In this document: positions 47,516 to 57,201 of the stretch, in pieces
Position numbering within the stretch: the stretch's first letter is position 1
Layout of the letters: every line of letters begins with the position of its first letter
Source: Escherichia fergusonii ATCC 35469
GTDB taxonomy: Bacteria; Pseudomonadota; Gammaproteobacteria; Enterobacterales; Enterobacteriaceae
Assembly: GCF_000026225.1 (NCBI RefSeq)
Contig: NC_011740.1
Span: 744,001-808,000 of the forward strand
Length of the DNA: 64,000 nt
Direction of reading: 5' to 3'
Notes under the pieces: model-generated
Told to the model about the DNA's origin: nothing
What the model saw: only the letters and a program-made list of their open reading frames with translations
Database searches by the model: none
Position numbers and translations under genes: made by a program

Positions 47516-48718
47516 TTACAAGACCAGAGCGGCAATAGAAGCTGACAGTACGCTCACCAGCGTGGAACCGTAAACCAGTTTCAGGCCGAAACGAGAAACT
47601 ACGTTACCTTGCTCTTCATTCAGGCCTTTAACCGCCCCGGCGATAATCCCGATAGAAGAGAAGTTAGCGAAGGAAACCAGGAACACAGAGATGATGCCTT
47701 CCGCACGCGGAGAGAGCGTGGAAGCAATTTTCTGCAGATCCATCATCGCAACGAACTCGTTGGAAACCAGTTTGGTTGCCATAATACTGCCCACTTGTAG
47801 TGCTTCACTGGAAGGAACACCCATCACCCAAGCAACCGGATAGAAGATGTAGCCCAGGATGCCCTGGAAGGAGATGCTGTAGCCAAACCAGCCAGTCACG
47901 GTGGCAAACAGTGCGTTCAGCGCGGCGATCAGGGCGATAAAGCCGATCAGCATCGCGGCAACGATAATGGCAACTTTGAAACCTGCCAGAATGTATTCAC
48001 CCAACATTTCGAAGAAGCTCTGACCTTCGTGCAGGTTGGACATCTGAATATTTTCTTCACTGGCATCAACACGGTAAGGGTTGATCAGCGACAGCACGAT
48101 AAAGGTGCTGAACATGTTCAGTACCAGCGCCGCAACGACGTATTTCGGCTCCAGCATGGTCATGTATGCACCAACGATGGACATCGACACGGTGGACATC
48201 GCCGTGGCTGCCATGGTGTACATACGATTGCGGGAGATTTTGCCGAGGATATCTTTATAGGCAATAAAGTTTTCAGACTGACCCAGAATCAGAGAGCTGA
48301 CGGCGTTAAAGGATTCCAGTTTGCCCATACCGTTGACTTTGGAGAGCAGGAAACCAATTGCGCGGATAATCACTGGCAACACGCGAATGTGCTGGAGAAT
48401 ACCAATCAGCGCAGAGATAAAGACGATTGGGCACAGCACTTTCAGGAAGAAGAATGCCAGGCCTTGATCATTCATGCTACCAAAGACGAAGTTAGTCCCT
48501 TCGTTGGCAAATCCGAGCAGTTTCTCAAACATTTCGGAGAAGCCTTTCACGAAGCCTAAACCAACGTCGGAGTTCAGGAAGAACCACGCCAGTAACACTT
48601 CGATAACAAGCAGTTGAATAACATAACGGATACGAATTTTTTTGCGGTCGCTGCTTACCAGCAGTGCGAGAATCGCAACAACGGCAAGTGCCAGTACAAA
48701 ATGAAGGACGCGGTCCAT
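47516..48718 (-). CDS. nupC: NupC, concentrative nucleoside transporter
   Basis: The ATG at 48718 after TTTGGAGCAAAT gives 400 aa, the known length; the frame is open 13 codons further but without a ribosome site. It is a CNT-family H+/nucleoside symporter with roughly ten hydrophobic segments and the CNT signature (GFANFSSIG-type, here SFANFSSIGIIAGA) near the C-terminus. It imports all nucleosides except guanosine and deoxyguanosine, and is controlled by CytR and CRP from the divergent spacer. Confidence 0.96.
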   Translation of the reverse strand: MDRVLHFVLALAVVAILALLVSSDRKKIRIRYVIQLLVIEVLLAWFFLNSDVGLGFVKGFSEMFEKLLGFANEGTNFVFGSMNDQGLAFFFLKVLCPIVFISALIGILQHIRVLPVIIRAIGFLLSKVNGMGKLESFNAVSSLILGQSENFIAYKDILGKISRNRMYTMAATAMSTVSMSIVGAYMTMLEPKYVVAALVLNMFSTFIVLSLINPYRVDASEENIQMSNLHEGQSFFEMLGEYILAGFKVAIIVAAMLIGFIALIAALNALFATVTGWFGYSISFQGILGYIFYPVAWVMGVPSSEALQVGSIMATKLVSNEFVAMMDLQKIASTLSPRAEGIISVFLVSFANFSSIGIIAGAVKGLNEEQGNVVSRFGLKLVYGSTLVSVLSASIAALVL

Positions 48719-48985
48719 ATTTGCTCCAAATATGAGGCAGGTTAAATTTCCGTGCACATTCTATGTAACATGGTTAAGGAAAACGAGATCTGACACACAC
48801 TATAATGACGTCCTGTGACAAGCTTCAAAAATAGTGAGCTGTCATACATTTCTGCTATGTTGTGTATGGAAGCTGAAAGTTATGTAAATGTGCTAACATT
48901 AAACATAATCACAACATTCAAGTCATCAATCTTTTCGTCGTCATAATTCTGGTCTATCAAAGAAATCATCACAATCCACTTAAAT

Positions 48986-49004
48986 GAATTTGATAATCAT
49001 TCTC
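48986..49004 (+). promoter_or_regulatory. Putative Fur box upstream of mntH
   Basis: GAATTTGATAATCATTCTC resembles the 19-base Fur consensus (GATAATGATAATCATTATC). mntH is known to be repressed by Fur with iron. Confidence 0.65.
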
Positions 49005-49020
49005 GTTTGACATAGCATGA

Positions 49021-49040
49021 AACATAGCAAAGGCTATGTT
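49021..49040 (+). promoter_or_regulatory. MntR operator of mntH
   Basis: AACATAGC and GCTATGTT flank AAAG, a perfect palindrome matching the known MntR box, 13 bases before the mntH ATG. Manganese-bound MntR should repress here. Confidence 0.85.
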
Positions 49041-49053
49041 TTAGAGGCACAAG

Positions 49054-50292
49054 ATGACTAACTATCGCGTTGAGAGTAGCAGCGGACGGGCGGCGCGCAA
49101 GATGAGGCTCGCATTAATGGGACCTGCGTTCATTGCGGCGATTGGTTATATCGATCCTGGTAACTTTGCGACCAATATTCAGGCCGGGGCCAGCTTCGGC
49201 TATCAGCTACTGTGGGTTGTCGTTTGGGCCAACCTGATGGCGATGCTGATTCAGATACTGTCTGCCAAACTGGGGATTGCCACCGGTAAAAACCTGGCGG
49301 AGCAGATTCGCGATCACTATCCGCGTCCCGTAGTGTGGTTCTATTGGGTTCAGGCAGAAATCATTGCGATGGCAACCGACCTGGCGGAATTTATTGGTGC
49401 GGCGATCGGTTTTAAACTCATTCTGGGTGTTTCGCTGTTGCAGGGCGCGGTGCTGACGGGGATCGCGACTTTCCTGATTTTAATGCTGCAACGTCGAGGG
49501 CAAAAACCGCTGGAGAAAGTAATTGGCGGGTTACTGCTGTTTGTTGCTGCGGCTTACATTGTCGAATTGATTTTCTCCCAGCCTAACCTGGCGCAACTGG
49601 GTAAAGGAATGGTAATCCCGAGTTTACCCACCTCGGAGGCAGTCTTCCTGGCGGCAGGTGTGTTGGGGGCGACGATTATGCCGCACGTGATTTATTTACA
49701 CTCTTCGCTGACTCAGCATTTACATGGTGGTTCGCGTCAACAACGTTATTCTGCCACCAAATGGGATGTGGCTATCGCTATGACTATTGCCGGTTTTGTC
49801 AATCTGGCGATGATGGCTACGGCTGCGGCGGCGTTCCACTTTTCCGGTCATACTGGCGTTGCCGATCTTGATGAGGCTTATCTGACGCTGCAACCGTTGT
49901 TAAGCCATGCTGCGGCAACGGTTTTTGGTTTAAGTCTGGTGGCTGCGGGGCTTTCGTCGACGGTGGTGGGGACACTGGCCGGGCAGGTGGTGATGCAGGG
50001 CTTCATTCGCTTTCATATCCCGCTGTGGGTGCGTCGTACAGTCACCATGCTGCCGTCATTTATTGTCATTCTGATGGGATTAGATCCGACACGGATTCTG
50101 GTTATGAGTCAGGTGCTGTTAAGTTTTGGTATCGCTCTGGCGCTGGTTCCACTACTGATTTTTACCAGTGACAGTAAGCTGATGGGCGATCTGGTGAACA
50201 GCAAACGCGTAAAACAGACAGGCTGGGTGATTGTGGTGCTGGTAGTGGCACTGAATATCTGGTTGTTAGTGGGAACGGCACTGGGATTGTAG
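49054..50292 (+). CDS. mntH: MntH, Nramp-family manganese transporter
   Basis: 412 aa, eleven predicted spans. Metal-site motifs are kept: DPGN at residues 34-37 ([11 protein letters not shown]) and MPH in the sixth helix ([13 protein letters not shown]). It imports Mn2+ (and Fe2+) with protons and is induced by peroxide and by low manganese. Its promoter has MntR and Fur sites. Confidence 0.97.
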
Positions 50293-50319
50293 TGGAACTG
50301 GTGTCGGAGCTGGCACCAC

Positions 50320-50356
50320 TGGCGGATGCGGCGCAGAACGCCTTATCCGCCCTACG
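50320..50356. repeat. REP element after mntH
   Basis: TGGCGGATGCGGCG, loop, CGCCTTATCCGCC forms a normal REP palindrome between the convergent mntH and ypeC. Confidence 0.85.
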
Positions 50357-50359
50357 TGT

Positions 50360-50686
50360 TTAATGGCGATGCCCATGTCCGCGGCCTTTTCCGCGATGAT
50401 CATCACGATCGCGCCAGCCTTCACGATAGCCACGCTCATAGGCTTTACGCTTATCCCAGCCACGGTGGTAGCCATTATCATGACGCCACCAGCGGTTTTT
50501 ACGCCATTCATAATTGCGATGCCAGTAGTCACGGTCGCGCCAGTGACCACCGTCCCAGTAATTACCATAATGATCGCGATCGCCAATTTGTAATTTGATT
50601 GACGGCAGTAGGGTGATTTCACCTGCGTTTGCCGCAAGCGGGGTAAATGCCATCAGGGCGGCCGCCAGAAACAGTGACCTGAACAT
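50360..50686 (-). CDS. ypeC: YpeC, small periplasmic DUF2502 protein
   Basis: 108 aa with a signal peptide ([20 protein letters not shown], cut near 22). The mature part is rich in Arg, Tyr, Trp, His and Gly (repeats such as [14 protein letters not shown]), very basic, and ends in an HGHRH-type tail. Function unknown. It resembles other small DUF2502 proteins in E. coli. Confidence 0.92.
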
Positions 50687-50800
50687 TGTTATTCTCCTTC
50701 ACGATCGAAGCCGTCAGCGGCCTGTTAACGCAATATTACGGGGAGGTAAAGCCCCGTATCATCGCCATAACTCTTAAATCATAAAGGAGAGCATTTTTTG

Positions 50801-52057
50801 CTAAACGTTATCGTGGGGGGGCTGTTGCTTTGGACGATTCACCATCATTATCGGCTTACCGGCTAATAACAGCCATGCAGGAAGCATGACGATACAGAGC
50901 AGCGGTAGCAATGTGGTGTTAGGGACAACAGCCGCAGCCATAAATAGACTTAACCAGCCATCGCGTGTTACCACCAGCACGATGCCGAGAATAGCGCAGG
51001 AAACGGTTATTGCCGCCGGGACAGCGGGAACGTGCTCATGCAGCATCAATCCTAATGCCACGCCGACAAACACTGCCGGGAATATTCGCCCACCGCGAAA
51101 GCCGCTGGCGGCAGCAACCACGAGAGCGGCAAGTTTAATCACGGCCAGCAAAAAGTAATCGCTGGTGCTGAAAGCCTGATTTGCCACCATCTGCTGCATC
51201 TCATCCAGCCCTTTAAATAGCGAAACCGGTCCAGCAATAACTCCCAGAATACCGAGAATAAATCCGCCCACTCCCAGCATTAGCACCGGATTTTTAATCT
51301 GATGCATCATCGCGTGCAACCGTGGCAGACACCATACGGCAACCATCCCTGCTGCGATGGCAATCGCCGCCACAATTGCACCGCTGAGAATATCGGTCAT
51401 CTCCATCTGCCCATAATGCGCAATGGGCAGCGAAAAATGAGGATGGAAAAACAATCCGGTGGTTAGCGCACCAGCCGCCGCCGCCATTAACGGCGCAAAG
51501 AGACGATCCCATAGCGGGACTTCACTACTGCCATTTAAGGTTTGCGAAAATATCAACGCCGCCGCAACAGGTGTGCCAAACAGCGCGCCGATAGTTCCGG
51601 CAGAGGCTAAAATAGTCCACTCCATCCGGTTGACGCGCGGTAACAGACGAGCACCTATCGCAACCGCAAGGGCGATATTGACGGTCATGATCGGATGTTC
51701 TGGCCCCAGGCTGACGCCGCCAGCAAGACCGAGAATTAATGCTACGATAAGTCCTGGTAGCGCAGAGGGCGGAACCGGTGCGCCGATCAGTGGTTCACAA
51801 GCGGGGTCTGGCCCGGCATGCCCCTGGCTGAAACGGATAACCAACCCCACCGCAATACCCGTTAGCGTTAATATGGCGATGATCCAGAAAGGTGAATCCT
51901 GGGCTATTCCCAGAGTTCCCGGCAGTCGTTGCCAGAGCAGAGTCTGTAATACCGAGGCGATTTTCATCACCACAATCAGAATAAGACTGGACGCAATCCC
52001 AATTGCCACGGCGGGGAGCGATAATAACAACATGGTTCTGGCTCGCGGATGGAGCAT
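50801..52057 (-). CDS. yfeO: YfeO, ClC-family ion channel/antiporter homologue
   Basis: 418 aa, about ten spans, the ClC family by the motif LGPEHPIMTV (GxEGP-type) near residue 121 and later segments such as GGRIFPAVFVGVA. Transported ion not shown experimentally as far as I know. It is divergent from glk. Confidence 0.93.
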   Translation of the reverse strand: MLHPRARTMLLLSLPAVAIGIASSLILIVVMKIASVLQTLLWQRLPGTLGIAQDSPFWIIAILTLTGIAVGLVIRFSQGHAGPDPACEPLIGAPVPPSALPGLIVALILGLAGGVSLGPEHPIMTVNIALAVAIGARLLPRVNRMEWTILASAGTIGALFGTPVAAALIFSQTLNGSSEVPLWDRLFAPLMAAAAGALTTGLFFHPHFSLPIAHYGQMEMTDILSGAIVAAIAIAAGMVAVWCLPRLHAMMHQIKNPVLMLGVGGFILGILGVIAGPVSLFKGLDEMQQMVANQAFSTSDYFLLAVIKLAALVVAAASGFRGGRIFPAVFVGVALGLMLHEHVPAVPAAITVSCAILGIVLVVTRDGWLSLFMAAAVVPNTTLLPLLCIVMLPAWLLLAGKPIMMVNRPKQQPPHDNV

Positions 52058-52260
52058 GTTCTATTCCTTATGCAGGGTCAGATACTTAGTTTGCCCAGCT
52101 TGCAAAAAGGCATCGCTGCAATTGGTGCTGAAACGATAAAGTAATTGTGTGACCCAGATCGATATTTACAGGGAGCCTGCCTTTCCGGCGTTGTTGTTAT
52201 GCCCCCAGGTATTTACAGTGTGAGAAAGAATTATTTTGACTTTAGCGGAGCAGTTGAAGA

Positions 52261-53226
52261 ATGACAAAGTATGCATTAGTCGGTGATGTGGGCGGCACCA
52301 ACGCACGTCTTGCTCTGTGTGATATTGCCAGTGGTGAAATCTCGCAGGCTAAGACCTATTCAGGGCTTGATTACCCGAGCCTCGAAGCGGTTATTCGCGT
52401 TTATCTTGAAGAACATAATGTCGAGGTGCAAGACGGCTGTATCGCCATCGCGTGCCCAATTACCGGTGACTGGGTGGCAATGACCAACCATACCTGGGCG
52501 TTCTCAATAGCCGAAATGAAAAAGAATCTCGGTTTTAGTCATTTGGAAATTATTAACGACTTTACCGCTGTATCGATGGCGATCCCGATGCTGAAAAAAG
52601 AGCATCTGATCCAGTTTGGCGGTGCAGAACCGGTAGAAGGTAAACCTATTGCGGTTTACGGTGCCGGAACAGGGCTTGGGGTTGCGCATTTGGTCCATGT
52701 CGATAAGCGTTGGGTAAGCTTGCCAGGCGAAGGCGGTCACGTTGATTTTGCGCCGAATAGTGAAGAAGAGGGCATTATCCTCGAAATACTGCGTGCAGAA
52801 ATTGGTCATGTTTCGGCAGAGCGCGTGCTTTCTGGTCCTGGGCTGGTGAATTTGTATCGCGCGATTGTGAAAGCCGACAATCGTCTGCCAGAAAATCTCA
52901 AGCCAAAAGATATTACTGAACGCGCGCTGGCTGACAGCTGCACCGATTGTCGCCGCGCGTTGTCGCTATTTTGTGTGATTATGGGTCGTTTTGGCGGCAA
53001 CCTTGCATTGACGCTGGGAACTTTCGGTGGGGTTTATATTGCAGGTGGCATCGTGCCACGCTTCCTTGAGTTCTTCAAAGCCTCCGGTTTCCGTGCCGCA
53101 TTTGAAGATAAAGGGCGCTTTAAAGAATATGTCCATGATATTCCGGTGTATCTCATCGTCCATGACAATCCGGGCCTTCTCGGTTCCGGCGCACATTTAC
53201 GCCAGACCTTAGGCCACATTCTGTAA
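52261..53226 (+). CDS. glk: Glk, glucokinase
   Basis: 321 aa. ATP-binding motif GDVGGTNARLAL at residues 8-19, the catalytic Asp segment EIINDFTAV near 100, and GAGTGLG near 137. It phosphorylates intracellular glucose with ATP, serving glucose that entered without PTS or arose from disaccharides. Ends at a hairpin terminator. Confidence 0.97.
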   Translation: MTKYALVGDVGGTNARLALCDIASGEISQAKTYSGLDYPSLEAVIRVYLEEHNVEVQDGCIAIACPITGDWVAMTNHTWAFSIAEMKKNLGFSHLEIINDFTAVSMAIPMLKKEHLIQFGGAEPVEGKPIAVYGAGTGLGVAHLVHVDKRWVSLPGEGGHVDFAPNSEEEGIILEILRAEIGHVSAERVLSGPGLVNLYRAIVKADNRLPENLKPKDITERALADSCTDCRRALSLFCVIMGRFGGNLALTLGTFGGVYIAGGIVPRFLEFFKASGFRAAFEDKGRFKEYVHDIPVYLIVHDNPGLLGSGAHLRQTLGHIL

Positions 53227-53240
53227 ATCCTTCCTGTCAA

Positions 53241-53270
53241 ATCGGGAGATAACTCTCCCGATAATCTTTT
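53241..53270 (+). terminator. Terminator of glk
   Basis: ATCGGGAGA and TCTCCCGAT pair perfectly around TAAC, then AATCTTTT. 14 bases after the glk stop. Confidence 0.87.
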
Positions 53271-53444
53271 AAATCAAACAGTTAATCCTATTTTTCTTTG
53301 TGTCTCCTCACAAGGCCGACCTGCGTCACACTTCCGTACAGCGGGATTAATTCTCCAGTAAATGCATTATTTGTCTGGTAACGGCGATTTGTTTTGCACG
53401 TTCATAATTTCACTCATCAACTATCACTGAACGAGGAATTAACG

Positions 53445-53771
53445 ATGAGTAAGAAACTGATTGCCTTATGTGCCTGCCCAATGGGCCTGGCTCACACCTT
53501 TATGGCCGCTCAGGCGCTGGAAGAAGCGGCGGTAGAAGCCGGTTATGAAGTGAAAATTGAAACCCAGGGTGCGGACGGCATCCAGAATCGTCTGACCGCG
53601 CAGGATATCGCCGAAGCGACCATCATCATCCACTCCGTGGCGGTTACCCCGGAAGATAACGAACGTTTCGAATCACGCGACGTTTATGAAATCACTTTGC
53701 AGGACGCAATTAAAAACGCTGCGGGCATCATCAAAGAAATCGAAGAGATGATTGCCTCTGAACAACAGTAA
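53445..53771 (+). CDS. fryB: FryB, PTS fructose-like EIIB component
   Basis: The ATG at 53445 with ACGAGGAATTAACG upstream gives 108 aa. The phosphorylated cysteine is in CACPMGLAHTFMA (C11). It is a single IIB domain of the fructose/mannitol superfamily. It starts the fryB-fryC-ypdF-ypdE-fryA cluster, a cryptic PTS in E. coli with unknown sugar. Confidence 0.94.
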   Translation: MSKKLIALCACPMGLAHTFMAAQALEEAAVEAGYEVKIETQGADGIQNRLTAQDIAEATIIIHSVAVTPEDNERFESRDVYEITLQDAIKNAAGIIKEIEEMIASEQQ

Positions 53772-53792
53772 TATTCGACAGGGATAATTGTT

Positions 53793-55040
53793 ATGGCCAT
53801 TAAAAAACGCAGTGCAACCGTTGTGCCTGGCGCATCCGGTGCGGCAGCGGCAATTAAGAATCCGCAGGCCTCTAAAACCAGCTTCTGGGGTGAGCTCCCG
53901 CAGCATGTGATGTCAGGGATTTCACGCATGGTGCCGACCTTAATTATGGGCGGTGTGATCCTCGCTTTCAGCCAGCTGATTGCTTATAGCTGGCTTAAAA
54001 TTCCTGCTGATATCGGCATCATGGATGCGCTTAATAGCGGGAAATTCTCCGGTTTCGACCTCTCCTTACTGAAGTTTGCCTGGCTGTCGCAGTCCTTCGG
54101 CGGCGTGTTGTTTGGCTTTGCCATACCGATGTTTGCCGCTTTTGTGGCGAACTCTATCGGTGGCAAACTGGCATTCCCGGCTGGTTTTATCGGCGGCTTG
54201 ATGTCTACCCAGCCGACGCAACTGCTGAACTTCGATCCCAGCACGATGCAATGGGCGACCTCTTCGCCGGTGCCGTCCACCTTCATTGGTGCCCTGATTA
54301 TTTCCATCGTTGCCGGTTACCTTGTGAAGTGGATGAACCAGAAAATCCAGTTACCGGATTTCCTGTTAGCGTTCAAAACCACATTTTTGCTACCGATTCT
54401 TTCCGCCATTTTTGTCATGCTGGCGATGTACTACGTCATCACCCCCTTTGGTGGCTGGATCAACGGCGGTATTCGTGCCGTGCTGACTGCCGCAGGTGAG
54501 AAGGGCGCGCTAATGTATGCGATGGGTATCGCAGCAGCGACAGCAATCGACCTTGGTGGCCCGATCAACAAAGCCGCAGGTTTCGTTGCCTTCAGCTTTA
54601 CCACTGACCACGTATTACCGGTCACCGCACGTTCTATCGCTATCGTTATTCCACCGATTGGTCTGGGTCTGGCGACCATTATTGACCGTCGTTTAACCGG
54701 CAAACGCCTGTTCAACGCTCAGCTTTATCCGCAGGGTAAAACCGCCATGTTCCTTGCCTTTATGGGGATCAGTGAGGGTGCGATTCCGTTTGCGCTGGAA
54801 AGCCCCATCACCGCCATTCCGTCGTATATGGTCGGCGCGATTGTCGGCTCAACCGCCGCTGTCTGGCTGGGCGCAGTGCAATGGTTCCCGGAGTCCGCTA
54901 TCTGGGCATGGCCGCTGGTCACTAACCTTGGCGTCTACATGGCGGGGATCGCGCTGGGGGCAGTCATAACTGCGCTGATGGTGGTGTTCCTGCGTCTGAT
55001 GATGTTCCGTAAAGGCAAATTGTTAATCGATAGCCTGTAA
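53793..55040 (+). CDS. fryC: FryC, PTS fructose-like EIIC permease
   Basis: 415 aa with eight to ten hydrophobic segments and the family pieces GGPINKAAGFVAFSF and GISEGAIPFALE. It is the membrane channel partner of FryB. Substrate unknown. Gap to fryB is 21 bases and to ypdF 14 bases, so one operon. Confidence 0.94.
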   Translation: MAIKKRSATVVPGASGAAAAIKNPQASKTSFWGELPQHVMSGISRMVPTLIMGGVILAFSQLIAYSWLKIPADIGIMDALNSGKFSGFDLSLLKFAWLSQSFGGVLFGFAIPMFAAFVANSIGGKLAFPAGFIGGLMSTQPTQLLNFDPSTMQWATSSPVPSTFIGALIISIVAGYLVKWMNQKIQLPDFLLAFKTTFLLPILSAIFVMLAMYYVITPFGGWINGGIRAVLTAAGEKGALMYAMGIAAATAIDLGGPINKAAGFVAFSFTTDHVLPVTARSIAIVIPPIGLGLATIIDRRLTGKRLFNAQLYPQGKTAMFLAFMGISEGAIPFALESPITAIPSYMVGAIVGSTAAVWLGAVQWFPESAIWAWPLVTNLGVYMAGIALGAVITALMVVFLRLMMFRKGKLLIDSL

Positions 55041-55054
55041 GAAGGACAATCCTG

Positions 55055-56140
55055 ATGACATTACTCGCTTCGCTGCGCGACTGGCTTAAGGCGCAACAAC
55101 TGGATGCGGTGCTTCTCTCCTCACGGCAGAACAAACAACCGCATCTGGGGATCTCCACCGGATCAGGCTATGTGGTGATTAGCCGTGAAAGTGCGCACAT
55201 TCTGGTGGATTCGCGCTATTACGCGGATGTAGAAGCCCGCACGCAAGGCTACCAGCTGCATTTGCTTGACGCGACGAACACGCTTACCACTATCGTCAAT
55301 CAAATCATTGCCGATGAGCAGTTGCAAACGCTCGGTTTTGAAGGCCAGCAGGTAAGTTGGGAAACCGCGCACCGCTGGCAGTCTGAACTCAATGCGAAGC
55401 TGGTAAGCGCCACGCCGGATGTGCTGCGGCAAATCAAAACGCCAGAGGAGGTGGAGAAAATCCGCCTCGCCTGTGGGATTGCCGATCGCGGTGCAGAGCA
55501 TATTCGCCGCTTTATTCAGGCGGGGATGAGCGAATGCGAGATTGCTGCTGAACTGGAGTGGTTTATGCGCCAGCAGGGCGCAGAAAAAGCCTCTTTCGAT
55601 ACCATTGTCGCCAGTGGCTGGCGTGGGGCGCTGCCGCACGGCAAAGCCAGCGACAAGATTGTTGCAGCGGGCGAGTTTGTCACTCTTGATTTTGGTGCGC
55701 TGTATCAGGGCTACTGCTCTGATATGACGCGTACCTTGCTGGTGAATGGCGAAGGGGTGAGCGCCGAATCTCACCCACTGTTTGATGTGTATAACATTGT
55801 CCTGCAGGCACAGCTCGCGGCAATCTCCGCGATTCGCCCCGGCGTGCGCTGCCAGCAGGTTGACGACGCCGCGCGCCGGGTCATTACAGAAGCCGGTTAT
55901 GGTGACTATTTTGGTCATAACACCGGTCATGCTATCGGCATTGAAGTCCATGAAGATCCGCGTTTTTCACCGCGGGACACCACGACGCTACAGCCAGGGA
56001 TGTTACTGACCGTGGAGCCGGGGATTTATTTGCCAGGGCGAGGGGGCGTGCGCATCGAAGATGTCGTGCTGGTTACCCCGCAAGGCGCGGAAGTGCTCTA
56101 CGCCATGCCAAAAACAGTGTTGCTCACGGGAGAGGCATAA
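55055..56140 (+). CDS. ypdF: YpdF, M24-family Xaa-Pro aminopeptidase
   Basis: 361 aa with a pita-bread fold. The metal ligands are all visible: DFGALYQGYCSDMTRT (two Asp), GHNTGHAIGIEVHEDP (His) and TVEPGIYLPGRGGVRIEDVV (two Glu). Reported to cut Xaa-Pro and N-terminal Met of peptides. Its last base overlaps the ATG of ypdE. Why two peptidases sit inside a PTS operon is not explained. Confidence 0.95.
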   Translation: MTLLASLRDWLKAQQLDAVLLSSRQNKQPHLGISTGSGYVVISRESAHILVDSRYYADVEARTQGYQLHLLDATNTLTTIVNQIIADEQLQTLGFEGQQVSWETAHRWQSELNAKLVSATPDVLRQIKTPEEVEKIRLACGIADRGAEHIRRFIQAGMSECEIAAELEWFMRQQGAEKASFDTIVASGWRGALPHGKASDKIVAAGEFVTLDFGALYQGYCSDMTRTLLVNGEGVSAESHPLFDVYNIVLQAQLAAISAIRPGVRCQQVDDAARRVITEAGYGDYFGHNTGHAIGIEVHEDPRFSPRDTTTLQPGMLLTVEPGIYLPGRGGVRIEDVVLVTPQGAEVLYAMPKTVLLTGEA

Positions 56141-57177
56141 TGGATTTATCGCTATTAAAAGCGTTGAGCGAGGCAGATGCGATCGCCTCCTCGGAACAGG
56201 AAGTGCGGCAGATCCTGCTGGATGAAGCGGATCGACTGCAAAAAGAAGTGCGATTTGATGGCCTGGGATCGGTGCTGATCCGCCTCAATGAATCGACAGG
56301 TCCGAAGGTGATGATCTGTGTGCATATGGACGAAGTGGGATTTATGGTGCGTAGCATCTCCCGCGAAGGGGCGATTGATGTCCTGCCAGTTGGCAATGTG
56401 CGCATGGCTGCCCGCCAGCTTCAGCCAGTACGGATCACTACTCGTGAAGAGTGCAAAATTCCCGGTTTGCTCGATGGCGAGCGGCAGGGGAATGACGTCA
56501 GCGCCATGCGCGTGGACATTGGTGCGCGCTCGTATGACGAAGTGATGCAGGCAGGTATTCGTCCGGGCGATCGTGTCACGTTTGATACCACTTTTCAGGT
56601 TCTCCCTCACCAGCGAGTGATGGGTAAAGCCTTTGATGACCGCCTCGGTTGCTACCTGCTGGTGACGTTACTACGTGAGCTGCACAACACCGAGCTGCCT
56701 GCGGAAGTGTGGCTGGTGGCAAGTTCCAGCGAAGAGGTGGGATTACGCGGCGGGCAAACCGCCACCCGCGCGGTGTCGCCGGACATCGCCATTGTGCTTG
56801 ATACCGCCTGCTGGGCGAAAAACTTTGATTATGGCGCGGCTAACCATCGCCAGATTGGTAACGGCCCGATGCTGGTGTTAAGCGACAAGTCGCTGATTGC
56901 GCCGCCAAAACTTACCGCGTGGATCGAAACCGTGGCGGCAGAAATTGGCGTGCCGTTGCAGGCCGATATGTTCAGCAACGGCGGAACGGACGGCGGGGCG
57001 GTGCATTTAACCGGCACTGGCGTACCCACAGTGGTGATGGGGCCAGCAACCCGCCACGGACATTGCGCCGCATCGATTGCCGACTGCCGCGACATTTTGC
57101 AGATGCAGCAACTTTTATCTGCCCTTATTCAACGTCTTACGCGTGAGACGGTTGTTCAACTGACGGATTTCAGATGA
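56140..57177 (+). CDS. ypdE: YpdE, M42-family metallo-aminopeptidase
   Basis: 345 aa with the M42 metal and catalytic pieces VHMDEVGFMV, GKAFDDRLGCY, SSSEEVGLRGG and ATRHGHCAASI. A cytosolic aminopeptidase of the tetrahedral TET family. It overlaps ypdF by one base (TAATG) and precedes fryA by 24 bases. Confidence 0.95.
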   Translation: MDLSLLKALSEADAIASSEQEVRQILLDEADRLQKEVRFDGLGSVLIRLNESTGPKVMICVHMDEVGFMVRSISREGAIDVLPVGNVRMAARQLQPVRITTREECKIPGLLDGERQGNDVSAMRVDIGARSYDEVMQAGIRPGDRVTFDTTFQVLPHQRVMGKAFDDRLGCYLLVTLLRELHNTELPAEVWLVASSSEEVGLRGGQTATRAVSPDIAIVLDTACWAKNFDYGAANHRQIGNGPMLVLSDKSLIAPPKLTAWIETVAAEIGVPLQADMFSNGGTDGGAVHLTGTGVPTVVMGPATRHGHCAASIADCRDILQMQQLLSALIQRLTRETVVQLTDFR

Positions 57178-57201
57178 TCTCCTGATTAACCCGGAGCGGT
57201 T

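Larger units (their letters stand above)
48719..49053. promoter_or_regulatory. nupC/mntH divergent control region
   Basis: 335 non-coding bases. The nupC half has CRP-like motifs (TGTGACAAGCTTC) as expected for CRP/CytR control. The mntH half holds a Fur-like site (48986-49004) and an MntR palindrome (49021-49040). An OxyR site is reported for mntH but I cannot place it by eye. Confidence 0.75.

Noticed and set aside
55163..55951. Open frame of 262 codons opposite ypdF
   Set aside because: The sense frame holds all M24 metal ligands; the antisense frame has none of its own.
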